Shown here one piece after another: positions 8,552-16,387 of a stretch of 41,961 nt of DNA. The translations under genes were made by a program, and so were the position numbers. The DNA is from JBEHYA01 sp048498415. Lineage in GTDB: Bacteria; Pseudomonadota; Alphaproteobacteria; UBA9219; RGZA01. A model generated the notes under the pieces. That model saw only the letters and a list, made by a program, of their open reading frames with translations, made no database searches and was not told the origin of the DNA. Within the stretch, counting starts at the first letter, position 1, and each line of letters begins with the position of its first letter. The stretch is from contig JBEHYA010000006.1 in NCBI GenBank assembly GCA_048498415.1, positions 1 to 41,961 on the forward strand, read 5' to 3'.

Positions 8552-9504
8552 TGTGCAGCCTCCATCGCGGGCCGCGCATTCTGGAGGGGGCGCGTGAGAA
8601 GGTCGAGGCAGGCCATGCGCACAGCCACGCCGAATTCAACCTGTTCGAGGATCGCGCTGCGTTCGATGTCGTCGGCGACTTCGCTATCGATTTCCACGCC
8701 GCGGTTCATCGGGCCGGGGTGCATGATGAGGGCATCGGGTTTGGCATAGGAAAGTTTTTCGCGCGTTAAGCCGAAGAAGTGGAAATATTCGCGTGGGCTC
8801 GGGATAAAACTTCCTTCCATGCGTTCATTTTGAATGCGCAGCATCATGATGATGTCGGCATCTTTCAAACCTTTTTCCATGCTGGGGAAAATTTCGACAT
8901 CCAGCTTATCGATGCCGCGCGGCAGCAGCGTGTAGGGCGCGATCACGCGTACGCGCGCGCCCATGCGATTGAGCAGGAAAATGTTGGAGCGGGCGACGCG
9001 GCTATGCAGCACATCGCCGCAAATCGCCACGTTTAAGCCACTTAATGAGCCTTTGCGGCGGCGCATAACGAGGGCATCAAGAAGCGCCTGCGTAGGGTGT
9101 TCGTGCTGGCCATCGCCGGCGTTGATAACCGAGCAGTTCACTTTATCCGCCAGTAATTTGACGGCGCCGGAGGCATTATGGCGTACGGCGAGTACGTCGA
9201 TGTGCATGGCGTTCAGCGTCATGGCGGTATCGATGAGGGTTTCGCCCTTCTTGGTCGATGAGACATCGACGTTCATGTTGACGACGTCGGCGCCGAGACG
9301 CTTGGCGGCGAGTTCAAACGAAGACCGTGTGCGGGTGGAAGTTTCGAAGAAAAGGTTCACAACCGTGCGGCCGCGCAGGCGATTGCCTTTGCGTTCCGTT
9401 TCACGATTCATATCAATATAGGAGTTGGCAAGATCAAGGATGGTGGTGATCTCGCCTGCATTCAATTCCGCTATACCAAGCAGGTGGCGGTTACGCAGCA
9501 GCAT
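8548..9504 (-). CDS. pyrB: Aspartate carbamoyltransferase catalytic subunit
   Basis: Condenses carbamoyl phosphate and L-aspartate to N-carbamoylaspartate, the committed step of pyrimidine synthesis. The 318 residues carry the carbamoyl-phosphate site STRTR at 55-59, the lid segment with SSTKKGE, the HPTQALLD motif in the NAGDGQHEHPTQ region and the aspartate-side HPGPMNRGVEID loop. Length fits the catalytic chain, and no pyrI regulatory gene is adjacent. It is translationally coupled to the downstream dihydroorotase-like gene (ATGA), the classic arrangement of a PyrB-PyrX complex. The start is an ATG at 9504, 48 bases after the LD-carboxypeptidase stop. No pyrR-type or attenuator hairpin is evident in that short gap. 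Confidence 0.96.
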   Translation of the reverse strand: MLLRNRHLLGIAELNAGEITTILDLANSYIDMNRETERKGNRLRGRTVVNLFFETSTRTRSSFELAAKRLGADVVNMNVDVSSTKKGETLIDTAMTLNAMHIDVLAVRHNASGAVKLLADKVNCSVINAGDGQHEHPTQALLDALVMRRRKGSLSGLNVAICGDVLHSRVARSNIFLLNRMGARVRVIAPYTLLPRGIDKLDVEIFPSMEKGLKDADIIMMLRIQNERMEGSFIPSPREYFHFFGLTREKLSYAKPDALIMHPGPMNRGVEIDSEVADDIERSAILEQVEFGVAVRMACLDLLTRPLQNARPAMEAAQ

Positions 9505-9552
9505 TCAGAACCTTTAGCTTTATACGGGTTGTTTGTACCAGCGGTTTTGCTT

Positions 9553-10470
9553 TCACGCAAACGGGCTTTCGGTGAGGCGTAAAACCGCAGCATTTTCGCC
9601 GGTTTCGAGGGATATACGGGTGCCAAGGGGCAGGGTTAAAAGCATCTGGCCGTGGCCGACCGGGAGATTGGCGACCACAGGCAGGCCGGGCGGGATAAGT
9701 TTGAGGATCTCTTTCCGGTAGTCTTCGCCCCATGCAACGGCGCGGCCCTTTTCATCGCTCATGCCGCTCATTTCACCCAAAATCACGCCCTTGATGTGGC
9801 GGAATTTGCCCGCGCGCTTGAGGTGATAGAGTGTGCGGTCGAGGCCGCTCCAGGGTTCTTCCGTATCTTCCAGCATCAAAATACTGCCCTCGGCCGACCA
9901 GTCATATTCCGTGCCGATGAGGTTTTGGAGGAGCGTGAGATTGCCGCCCACCAGTTTGGCTTCGGCCTTGCCGGGATGCAGGACTTCGCAAGGTATCGTC
10001 TGCGGCACGTCGTCGAATTTGTTTTGCAGCGTGTTCAGGAAATGATCGAGCACGGGCTGGTGGTGGAAGCTGAGTGCCAGCGGCCCATGGAACGTGACGA
10101 GGCTGCATTTTTTGGCAAGCGCCATATGCAGCGTGGTGATGTCGCTGAAGCCGCAGAAGATTTTGGGGCTCCGCTTGATGAGGTTGTAATCGAGGTAATC
10201 GAGCAGCCGATAGCTGCCAATACCGCCACGCGTACATAAAATGGCGTTTATCTTGGGGTCGGCGAACATCTCGCCCAGCGCATGGGCACGGAAGCGGTCA
10301 TCCCCCGCCAGCTGGTGGTGGCGGGCGGTGTTGCTGGGGTGGACAAGCACCTTGAAGCCGGCTTTTTCCAGCAGGGTGCACGCGTTCTCGATTTCGCCCG
10401 CTTCCGGATACCGGGCGGGGGAGGCGAAGGCGATGGTATCGCCCGGCTGAAGTTTTTTAGGCTTGCGCAT
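9553..10470 (-). CDS. Murein LD-carboxypeptidase (peptidase family S66)
   Basis: Cuts the L-Lys/mDap-D-Ala bond of tetrapeptide stems during cytoplasmic peptidoglycan recycling. The 305-residue protein has the S66 layout: an N-terminal sub-domain opening with LQPGDTIAFASPA, CTRGGIGSYRLLDYL at 79-93, the nucleophile S109 in CGFSDITTLH, the triad glutamate around E201 in LEDTEEPWSGLDRTL, and the triad histidine H273 in LPVGHG. No signal peptide is present, fitting a cytoplasmic enzyme. It runs divergently from the pseudouridine synthase, with starts 74 bases apart, so promoters for both must lie in or near that gap. LdcA is the likely name; the MccF-like microcin-immunity branch of S66 is the alternative. 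Confidence 0.9.
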   Translation of the reverse strand: MRKPKKLQPGDTIAFASPARYPEAGEIENACTLLEKAGFKVLVHPSNTARHHQLAGDDRFRAHALGEMFADPKINAILCTRGGIGSYRLLDYLDYNLIKRSPKIFCGFSDITTLHMALAKKCSLVTFHGPLALSFHHQPVLDHFLNTLQNKFDDVPQTIPCEVLHPGKAEAKLVGGNLTLLQNLIGTEYDWSAEGSILMLEDTEEPWSGLDRTLYHLKRAGKFRHIKGVILGEMSGMSDEKGRAVAWGEDYRKEILKLIPPGLPVVANLPVGHGQMLLTLPLGTRISLETGENAAVLRLTESPFA

Positions 10471-10544
10471 GCCGCTATTTGACTAAGAAAAGGATTGTAA
10501 AGCAAGGGTGGCGCTTTGCCTGTTTTGCCGCTAGTTTGCCGCTC

Positions 10545-11522
10545 ATGCCTGTGAATAATATAAAAGTATCCGACGATGAAAACGACCTGCGGCTCGACCG
10601 CTGGTTCAAGCGCCATTATCCCGGTTTGAATCATATCAAGCTGGAAAAGCTGCTGCGCACCGGCCAGGTGCGCGTGGATGGCGGGCGGGTGAAAGCGAAC
10701 CACCGGCTGGAAGCGGGCCAGACCGTGCGCGTGCCGCCGCTGCCGGAAGGTGCGAGCGATAAATTAGATGTGAAGAAGCTGCCGCCCAGCGCGCGGGATA
10801 AAAAGATGCTGAAAGACAGCATTCTGTTTGAAGATAAAGACGTGCTGGTCATCAACAAGCCGCCGGGTTTAGCAGTGCAGGGCGGCACGGGGCTGTCGCG
10901 CCATCTGGACGGATTTTTAGCAGCGATTTACAGCGCTGAGGAACGGCCCAAGTTAGTACATCGCCTTGATCGTGAGACGAGCGGCGTGTTGGTGTTAGCA
11001 AAAAGCGATGTAGCAGCGGCGAAATTATCCGAAGCCTTCCGCCGGCATGATACGCGGAAATATTACTGGGCACTCACGCATGGGGTTCCTAAGCCCAAGC
11101 AGGGCAAGGTGCAGTTGGCATTGCTGAAGGGCACCGACGGCAAAGTGGTGGTGGATGAAGAAGAGGGCAAGCCCGCGACCACGTTGTATCAAGTCGTGGA
11201 AAGTGCGATGAAGGTGGCGTTTGTGGCGTTATGGCCACTCACGGGCCGCACGCATCAGCTGCGCGTGCATATGCAGGCGATTGAAACGCCCATACTCGGC
11301 GATGACTGGTATGCAACCGACCACAGCCTGAATGTGGATGGCGATGTGAATACCGAAAAGCTGCACCTGCATGCACGGCGCCTCATCATTCCGCACCCGC
11401 GCAAAGGCGTGATCGATGTGACCGCGCCCTTGCCGCCGGAAATGGTCAAAAGCTGGAAATTCTTTGAATTCGACCAGGATGATGGCGATCCGTTTAAGGA
11501 TTATCAGGCAGGCAAGCTCTGA
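10545..11522 (+). CDS. rluC: Ribosomal large subunit pseudouridine synthase, RluC/RluD type
   Basis: Isomerises specific uridines of 23S rRNA to pseudouridine. With the ATG at 10545 the protein has 325 residues: an S4 RNA-binding domain at about 15-65 (LRLDRWFKRHYPGL ... LLRTGQVRVDG), then the synthase domain with VINKPPGLAVQGG (102-114) and the catalytic aspartate D142 in HRLDRETSGVLVLAK. The C-terminal LTGRTHQLRVHMQ motif is intact. An in-frame TTG at 10479 would add 22 residues unlike the family, so the ATG is preferred although its ribosome-binding site is weak. RluC and RluD cannot be told apart by eye; placement next to ATP12 favours RluC, as is common in alphaproteobacteria. Confidence 0.9.
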   Translation: MPVNNIKVSDDENDLRLDRWFKRHYPGLNHIKLEKLLRTGQVRVDGGRVKANHRLEAGQTVRVPPLPEGASDKLDVKKLPPSARDKKMLKDSILFEDKDVLVINKPPGLAVQGGTGLSRHLDGFLAAIYSAEERPKLVHRLDRETSGVLVLAKSDVAAAKLSEAFRRHDTRKYYWALTHGVPKPKQGKVQLALLKGTDGKVVVDEEEGKPATTLYQVVESAMKVAFVALWPLTGRTHQLRVHMQAIETPILGDDWYATDHSLNVDGDVNTEKLHLHARRLIIPHPRKGVIDVTAPLPPEMVKSWKFFEFDQDDGDPFKDYQAGKL

Positions 11523-11528
11523 TCTATT

Positions 11529-11631
11529 ACCCTCCCTTCGGGAGGGGTTAGGGGCGGGCAATCCGATCCGCCAAAGAATTCGCATAAGGGAGAAGATTTC
11601 CCTCCCCAACCCCTCCCGAAGGGAGGGGCTT
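11529..11631. repeat. G/C-rich inverted-repeat element, family B copy 1
   Basis: About 100 bases between rluC and the AsmA gene. Each end is a short hairpin (CCCTCCC TTC GGGAGGG at 11530-11546; CCCCTCCC GAA GGGAGGGG at 11610-11628), and the two ends are inverted copies of each other over about 27 bases. The left arm continues into GGGGCGGGCAATCC, the same word found in the element at 31382-31486. No T-run follows either hairpin, so a simple terminator does not explain it, though it could stabilise or end the rluC transcript. Confidence 0.8.
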
Positions 11632-11725
11632 AAATTGGTGACCACCAAATTGCCAAATTGTGGATTTTTGATATTGCCGGGGCTAGTATTCGGCCCGGTT
11701 TTACCGCTTTTTGGGAGCGCATGCT

Positions 11726-13762
11726 ATGGGAGCGATCCGTTTCATTTTTGGCCTTGTGGGTCTTGTCGTTATGGTGGCGGTGGTGGGGCTTGCCGTTTTT
11801 ATCTTCACCTTCGATTTTGATGCGCTGAAGAAAGATATATCGGCGCAGGCCAGCGCCAAATATGGCCGCGAGATTGCCCTGAAGGGCCCCATGAAGGTGG
11901 ATTTCAATGATGGCTTAAGCCTGAACGTAAAAGACGTGACGGTGAGCAGCCCGGATGGGTTCAGCAACCATGATTTTGCGCATATCGGCAATTTATATGT
12001 GTTCCTGAACTGGCAGGCGCTGCTCAACCATGCCGTCGACATCAAAAAGGTGACGGTGGATGATGCGCAGCTGGTTTTGCAAACCAATTCAGCCGGCAAG
12101 AACAACTGGGATTTCAACGACCCCACGGCCAAGCCGGCGCCGGAAGACAAGAAGGCCATTCAAAAGCAGGCCGCCGAAGCGCCATCCGATTTCCGGATTG
12201 AGAAGATTGAGCTGAAGGAAGTGGAGCTTACCAATACCTCGCTCACGCAGATTGCGGCGAACGGTAAAAAGTCGGTGATTGTGCTGGATTCGGCGGAATT
12301 CAAGATGCCGGGCAACGGCGCGCTGGGCGCCAAGGCCAAAGGCAAATACAACGGCGCGGCCTTCGATTTTAATTTTGATGCCGAGAAAGGCATGCAGGAA
12401 CTGCTGGGCGGCAAGGCCACGCCCGTGCACCTTACCGCCACGTATGGCGGCGCGAGCTACGGCGTGAAAGGCCTGCTGGCGCATAGCGAGAAGGAAGTCG
12501 ATATCACCAACATGACCGCAACCGCCATGGGGCTGGATGCGACGGGTAATCTGCACATCAACATCGCCGGCGCGAAGCCGGGCATTTCCGGCAACCTGAC
12601 CATTCCGCAGCTTAACCTGATGGAACTGCAAAAGGGCCCCGTCACCAAAGCGGCAGCCGTGAATGTGGAACCCGTGGGCAAGGTGCAGGCAAGTTTGATT
12701 GCAGCTGGCCCGGCGCCCGATTTATCGGCGCTGAATGCAGCCAATGCGGATATTCGCCTGACCATTCAGAAGCTGATATCGAGCGAGACGGTCACGCTGG
12801 ATAATGTGGCGACGCAGCTGAAGCTCAATAACGGCGTATTGCAGCTGAACGATCTGGCTTTCACCTTCCTTGGCACGCCCTATCGTGGGCAGGTGGAAGT
12901 GGATGGGCATGGCGCTGGCCAGGTGCGTATTGCACTGAGCGGCACGAACATCGATTTCCCGGCGGTGGCGCATGCCATCAATGCCAAATTGCCAGTGGAT
13001 GCGAAGGGCGATCTGAGCATGGATGTGCGGGGGCAGGGCTTAACCCCGGAAGAAATCACCCGCACGCTGGCGGGCAAGCTTGAACTGGCCATGGGCAAGG
13101 GCAGCTTTGACCTTGGCGGCGGGGATGAAATGGCGGTGGGTCTCATCCGCTTCCTGTTCCCGGCGGGCACGGCGCAGAAACCTTCCATGGACTGCCTTGG
13201 CGCGCGCTTTAATGTTGCGAATGGCACCTTCACCACCAACGGCCTGGTGATGGATACCAATCTGGCGACGATTGGCGGCGAGGGTTCGTTCAACCCATCG
13301 GCGCAGAACATTAATATGTTGATGCGCCCGGTGGCCAAGGGCGCGCAGACGGCATCACTGCTGCAGGTGCCGGTGCGGATCAGCGGCTCGACCGCGCATC
13401 CCAGCTTTATGCCGGAAGAAAGCGCGGTGGTGCAGAAGGTGACGGCGATTTTGCAGGGTAACCGCGGACCGGTATCATCGGGCGTGCCGCAGGTAACACC
13501 GGGTACGGGCAATAATGCGTGTATCGCGGCCCTTAATAACCCCAAGCCGATCATGGTGACCCCGCCAACGCCGAAAGAAGCGCTGAAGGAAACCGTGAAC
13601 ACGGCCACGCAGGGTTATAAGAACATCCGCGACCAGATTAAAGGCGCGCTGAACGGCAGCACAAATAACGCCGCGCCGGCCACCACGGGCACGCAGCAGC
13701 CCGCGAACAACAATAATCCCGCCGCGGTGATCAATAACCTGAAAGGCCTGTTCGGCAAATAA
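11726..13762 (+). CDS. AsmA-family protein, inner-membrane anchored
   Basis: AsmA-like proteins are anchored in the inner membrane and project into the periplasm; members are implicated in lipid transport to, or assembly of, the outer membrane. The 678-residue protein has one N-terminal transmembrane helix (about 4-29), then the AsmA N-terminal signature FDFDALKKDISAQASAKYGR with repeated beta-rich segments (VDIKKVTVDDAQLVL, NNWDF, MPGNGALGAKAKGKYNG), a C-terminal AsmA domain (about 430-560) and a disordered Asn/Ala/Thr/Pro-rich tail. The ATG at 11726 has GGGAG 8 bases upstream; an earlier TTG at 11711 is less likely. The stop overlaps the next start by one base (TAATG), so it is coupled to the ATP12 gene. 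Gene name within the family is not certain. Confidence 0.88.
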   Translation: MGAIRFIFGLVGLVVMVAVVGLAVFIFTFDFDALKKDISAQASAKYGREIALKGPMKVDFNDGLSLNVKDVTVSSPDGFSNHDFAHIGNLYVFLNWQALLNHAVDIKKVTVDDAQLVLQTNSAGKNNWDFNDPTAKPAPEDKKAIQKQAAEAPSDFRIEKIELKEVELTNTSLTQIAANGKKSVIVLDSAEFKMPGNGALGAKAKGKYNGAAFDFNFDAEKGMQELLGGKATPVHLTATYGGASYGVKGLLAHSEKEVDITNMTATAMGLDATGNLHINIAGAKPGISGNLTIPQLNLMELQKGPVTKAAAVNVEPVGKVQASLIAAGPAPDLSALNAANADIRLTIQKLISSETVTLDNVATQLKLNNGVLQLNDLAFTFLGTPYRGQVEVDGHGAGQVRIALSGTNIDFPAVAHAINAKLPVDAKGDLSMDVRGQGLTPEEITRTLAGKLELAMGKGSFDLGGGDEMAVGLIRFLFPAGTAQKPSMDCLGARFNVANGTFTTNGLVMDTNLATIGGEGSFNPSAQNINMLMRPVAKGAQTASLLQVPVRISGSTAHPSFMPEESAVVQKVTAILQGNRGPVSSGVPQVTPGTGNNACIAALNNPKPIMVTPPTPKEALKETVNTATQGYKNIRDQIKGALNGSTNNAAPATTGTQQPANNNNPAAVINNLKGLFGK

Positions 13763-14448
13763 TGCGGCGCTTTTATTCCGACGTTACCGTGACGCCGGAC
13801 GGCAAAGCCTTTGCGCTTGTGCTGGATGGCAAGCCCATGAAGACGCCGGCAGGCCACGCCTTTCAGTTGCCCACTGAAAAGCTGGCCAAAGCGATCGCGC
13901 AGGAATGGGCGGCGCAGCGGGACACGATCAAGCCAGCCAGCATGCCGCTGACGCAGCTGGCCACCACGGCGATTGATATTATTTGCGGCGCCCGCGCGGA
14001 AGCTGTTGCGCGCGTAATGGCCTATCTGGGCAGCGAGCTGTTGTGCCTGCGCGATGACAAATACCCCTTAAAAGAACGGCAGGAAAAAGCGTGGGATGCG
14101 CCGCTGGCGTGGCTGCAAAGCCGGTTTGATGTGCATTTGAATGTTGCCGATGGGCTGAAAGCGCCGGCGCAAAGCGAAGCCGCGTTCAAACGGCTTTCCG
14201 GCGTTGTTGAAGCGATGGATGACTGGCACCTGATCGCCCTGCAAAGCGCGGTGCTGGCGTGCGGGTCGCTGGTGCTGGGGCTGGCGCTGATGGAAAAGCA
14301 TTACGATGCGGCCCAGGTGTTTGAACTGGCGGAACTCGAGACCACGCACCAGATTGAAAAATGGGGCGAGGATGAAGAGTTAATGAAGCGCCGCGACAGC
14401 GTTTTAGTGGAATTGCGGGATATTGAGCGGTATATCGAATTGCTGTAA
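13762..14448 (+). CDS. ATP12-family F1-ATPase assembly chaperone
   Basis: ATP12 chaperones bind the alpha subunit during assembly of the F1 part of ATP synthase; the family is confined largely to alphaproteobacteria and mitochondria. The 228 residues show the family pattern: RRFYSDVTVTPD at the N-terminus, LDGKPMKTPAGHAFQLPT at about 24-41, EWAAQRDTIKPASMPLTQLA, SELLCLRDD at about 92-100 and a helical C-terminal half with HLIALQSAVLACGSLVLGLA. Typical length is about 230-260. It overlaps the AsmA stop by one base. In many relatives this gene follows rluC and a HAD phosphatase; here the AsmA gene occupies that position. No atp structural genes are present. Confidence 0.92.
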   Translation: MRRFYSDVTVTPDGKAFALVLDGKPMKTPAGHAFQLPTEKLAKAIAQEWAAQRDTIKPASMPLTQLATTAIDIICGARAEAVARVMAYLGSELLCLRDDKYPLKERQEKAWDAPLAWLQSRFDVHLNVADGLKAPAQSEAAFKRLSGVVEAMDDWHLIALQSAVLACGSLVLGLALMEKHYDAAQVFELAELETTHQIEKWGEDEELMKRRDSVLVELRDIERYIELL

Positions 14449-14504
14449 TACTTTCCGCACGGCGCGGGTATATTTGGGCGCCTGATTTTTTAGTTATTTT
14501 AAAC

Positions 14505-15275
14505 ATGAATAATGCACAGCCGGATCTGCCGGCCTTCACCGCTGAAACGCTGAAAAGCCCCGGCCCGTACTTCATGGCCGGCAATGCGCTGGTGAACTGG
14601 GAAACCAACCCGGCGCTTACGGCTGTTTACGCCGCGACCTTCGCCGCGCAGACCATTTTGCGCCGGGCAAGCAATGGCGGCGCCGCGCTTGAAAACGCTG
14701 CACTTAAATTCGTGGCCGGCCCGCAGGGCGCGCTGGCAAGCAATGCCGGCATTACCCTTGGCGTATCCGGCGCCACACTGGCGCTGCATGGCAGCCCGTG
14801 GCTGGCGGGCGCCGCGCTGGCCTTTGGCGCGGCCAATATGGGGCAGGCGCTGATCTATGGCGGCGCGGCGAAGGTTGCGGGCGTCGCGCGGAATTTTGCA
14901 CTTGCCGCGTGCGAGGTGGGCATGATTGGCGGCTTCATGGCGCTGGGCGTGCAGGTGGGTTTGCCGGTGGAAGCGCTGGCAACGATTGCCGGCGTGGGCG
15001 GCGCGCTGGCCGGCATTCGTAGCTTTGCGCCCAAATTGCTGCACCCGGATTTAGCCTATGCCGATATGCTGATCACTGCGGGCCTGACGTTGTTTCAGGC
15101 CGTGGCGGTGGGCGATTATACGATTGCGGCCTCACGCGTGATGGCGATGGTGGGCGTCTCCCGCCTTGCGGTTGCGCGGGCTAAGAACGACAAGCGGACA
15201 TCGGTGTTTGCGCTGGAAAGCCATGTGCCGGCAGCGGCGAAGAAAGTGCGCGCGGCGCTTCGGTTCGAGCAATAA
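14505..15275 (+). CDS. Unknown Ala/Gly-rich membrane protein
   Basis: A 256-residue protein of no recognised family. From about residue 35 to 225 it is a chain of moderately hydrophobic Ala/Gly-rich segments, for example ALTAVYAATFAAQTIL, WLAGAALAFGAANMGQAL and VGMIGGFMALGVQVGL, consistent with several membrane helices; the C-terminus (about 225-256) is basic and soluble. The N-terminus MNNAQPDLPAFTAETL is not a signal peptide. The start ATG at 14505 is 57 bases after the ATP12 stop, same strand, so it may be the last gene of the rluC-AsmA-ATP12 run. A REP-like element and then a strong terminator follow. Function cannot be inferred. Confidence 0.75.
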   Translation: MNNAQPDLPAFTAETLKSPGPYFMAGNALVNWETNPALTAVYAATFAAQTILRRASNGGAALENAALKFVAGPQGALASNAGITLGVSGATLALHGSPWLAGAALAFGAANMGQALIYGGAAKVAGVARNFALAACEVGMIGGFMALGVQVGLPVEALATIAGVGGALAGIRSFAPKLLHPDLAYADMLITAGLTLFQAVAVGDYTIAASRVMAMVGVSRLAVARAKNDKRTSVFALESHVPAAAKKVRAALRFEQ

Positions 15276-15281
15276 ATCCGA

Positions 15282-15361
15282 GTATGCACCGGCGGAAGCC
15301 GGTGCCCATTTATCCGTATCTTGATGGCTGAACGATGGGCCCCGTTTTTCAACGGGGCATA
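15282..15361 (+). repeat. Paired REP-like palindromic element, family A copy 2
   Basis: Same 80-base element as 7161-7240 but in the opposite orientation. Hairpins are CACCGGC/GCCGGTG at 15287-15304 and GCCCCGTT/AACGGGGC at about 15339-15358. Relative to copy 1 a C-G pair of the first stem has become A-T on both sides, a compensatory change that preserves the stem. The last 27 bases are identical to copy 1. It lies directly after the stop of the unknown membrane protein and before the terminator. Confidence 0.85.
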
Positions 15362-15381
15362 CAGTTTTGTTTGGGCGATAA

Positions 15382-15409
15382 AAAAAGGGAGCCGGAAGGC
15401 TCCCTTTTT
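15382..15409. terminator. Bidirectional Rho-independent terminator
   Basis: A perfect 12-bp stem, AAAAAGGGAGCC against GGCTCCCTTTTT, closes a GGAA loop. A-tract and T-tract make it a terminator in both directions. It separates the convergent genes ending at 15275 (plus) and 15431 (minus), exactly where one is needed. Confidence 0.92.
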
Positions 15410-15430
15410 AATTGGTGATCGCGTTTGCCC

Positions 15431-16318
15431 TTACTTGCTGGGCGCGGCGGTGTTCAGGCCGGTGGTGGGCGGCACTTGCGGCACCGTCAGCGCGGCCTTC
15501 TTGGCTTTTCTGGACTTCGACTTCTTGGCGACGGGGCGGTAGCTGCCATCGTCGTTCATCGAGCGAATGTCGTTATGCGCATCGGCCATGCCGAGCTGCT
15601 TGTGGCGGTACTGGCGGCTCACGCTGCGCAGCTGCGCGTAGAAATCGACGGAGCCTTTTTCCAGAGCTTCCAGCTGATCCAGGCTTGCGGCGCGGCGATC
15701 AAGGCCCGACGCTGCGATGCTGGAGATCACGTAACGGTTACGCGTGCCGGGGCCGGCCATGTCTTCCACCACATAGCTCCAGGGCGAGGCGATGGCATCG
15801 ACCGCGAAGCCAACCGCATCACGCGGGTTGGAGGGGCCGAGAATGGGGAGAACCAGATACGGGCCTTCCGGGAAACCCCAGACGTGCATGGTCTGGCCGA
15901 AATCGGCATCCACCGACTTCAGGTCGCCTTCGGAAGCGATATCGGCGATACCGCCGACGCCCGCCACGGTGTTGACCAGGAAGCGGTTGAAGCTGACGCC
16001 GGCATCATGCGTGCGGCCCTGCAACACCGAGTTCATGAACACGATGGGTTCGTTGGCGTTTTGGACAACGTTGTGCACGATGGCTTGCGCGAAATCGGGG
16101 AGCACGGCGCGGTAGACTTCAGCCGCCGGTTTGAGAAGGAAGCGGTCGACGATCTGGTTGAATTCGAAGATCGTGCGGTTCATCGGCTCCAGCGGATCGT
16201 TCACGGCATCGAATTCCGCGCGTTCAGCGGGATCGGTCGGCGCGGTGGCGCAGGCAGACAGCGCGGTGAGCAGCGCGATGGCGGAGAGGAGCGAGAGAAA
16301 TTTTTTCATGTTAGCCAT
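15431..16318 (-). CDS. mlaA: MlaA (VacJ)-family outer-membrane lipoprotein
   Basis: MlaA extracts mislocalised phospholipids from the outer leaflet of the outer membrane and passes them to the Mla retrograde pathway. The 295-residue protein has a lipoprotein signal ending in the lipobox LSAC with the lipidated cysteine at C23. The MlaA core follows: DPLEPMNRTIFEFNQIVDRFLLKP, FLVNTVAGVGGIADIA, DFGQTMHVWGFPEGPYLVLPILGPSNPRD. After residue about 245 comes a Lys-rich and Pro-rich tail not needed by the family. Start is taken at 16318; a second ATG three codons later (MKKFLSLL) is equally plausible. It lies 69 bases downstream of hpnN on the same strand. The other Mla genes are not in the window. 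Confidence 0.93.
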   Translation of the reverse strand: MANMKKFLSLLSAIALLTALSACATAPTDPAERAEFDAVNDPLEPMNRTIFEFNQIVDRFLLKPAAEVYRAVLPDFAQAIVHNVVQNANEPIVFMNSVLQGRTHDAGVSFNRFLVNTVAGVGGIADIASEGDLKSVDADFGQTMHVWGFPEGPYLVLPILGPSNPRDAVGFAVDAIASPWSYVVEDMAGPGTRNRYVISSIAASGLDRRAASLDQLEALEKGSVDFYAQLRSVSRQYRHKQLGMADAHNDIRSMNDDGSYRPVAKKSKSRKAKKAALTVPQVPPTTGLNTAAPSK

Positions 16319-16387
16319 GGGGCGAGAGATCGTCGTGAGAGGAGTTAACGGGGTAGTACGGGCATTAACGTGTGGGGCAACATTGCA

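Noticed and set aside
15425..16348. Plus-strand open frame of 307 codons antisense to mlaA
   Set aside because: The MlaA frame has a lipobox and conserved core; the antisense frame has no recognisable domain and a Gly/Arg/His bias typical of shadow frames.
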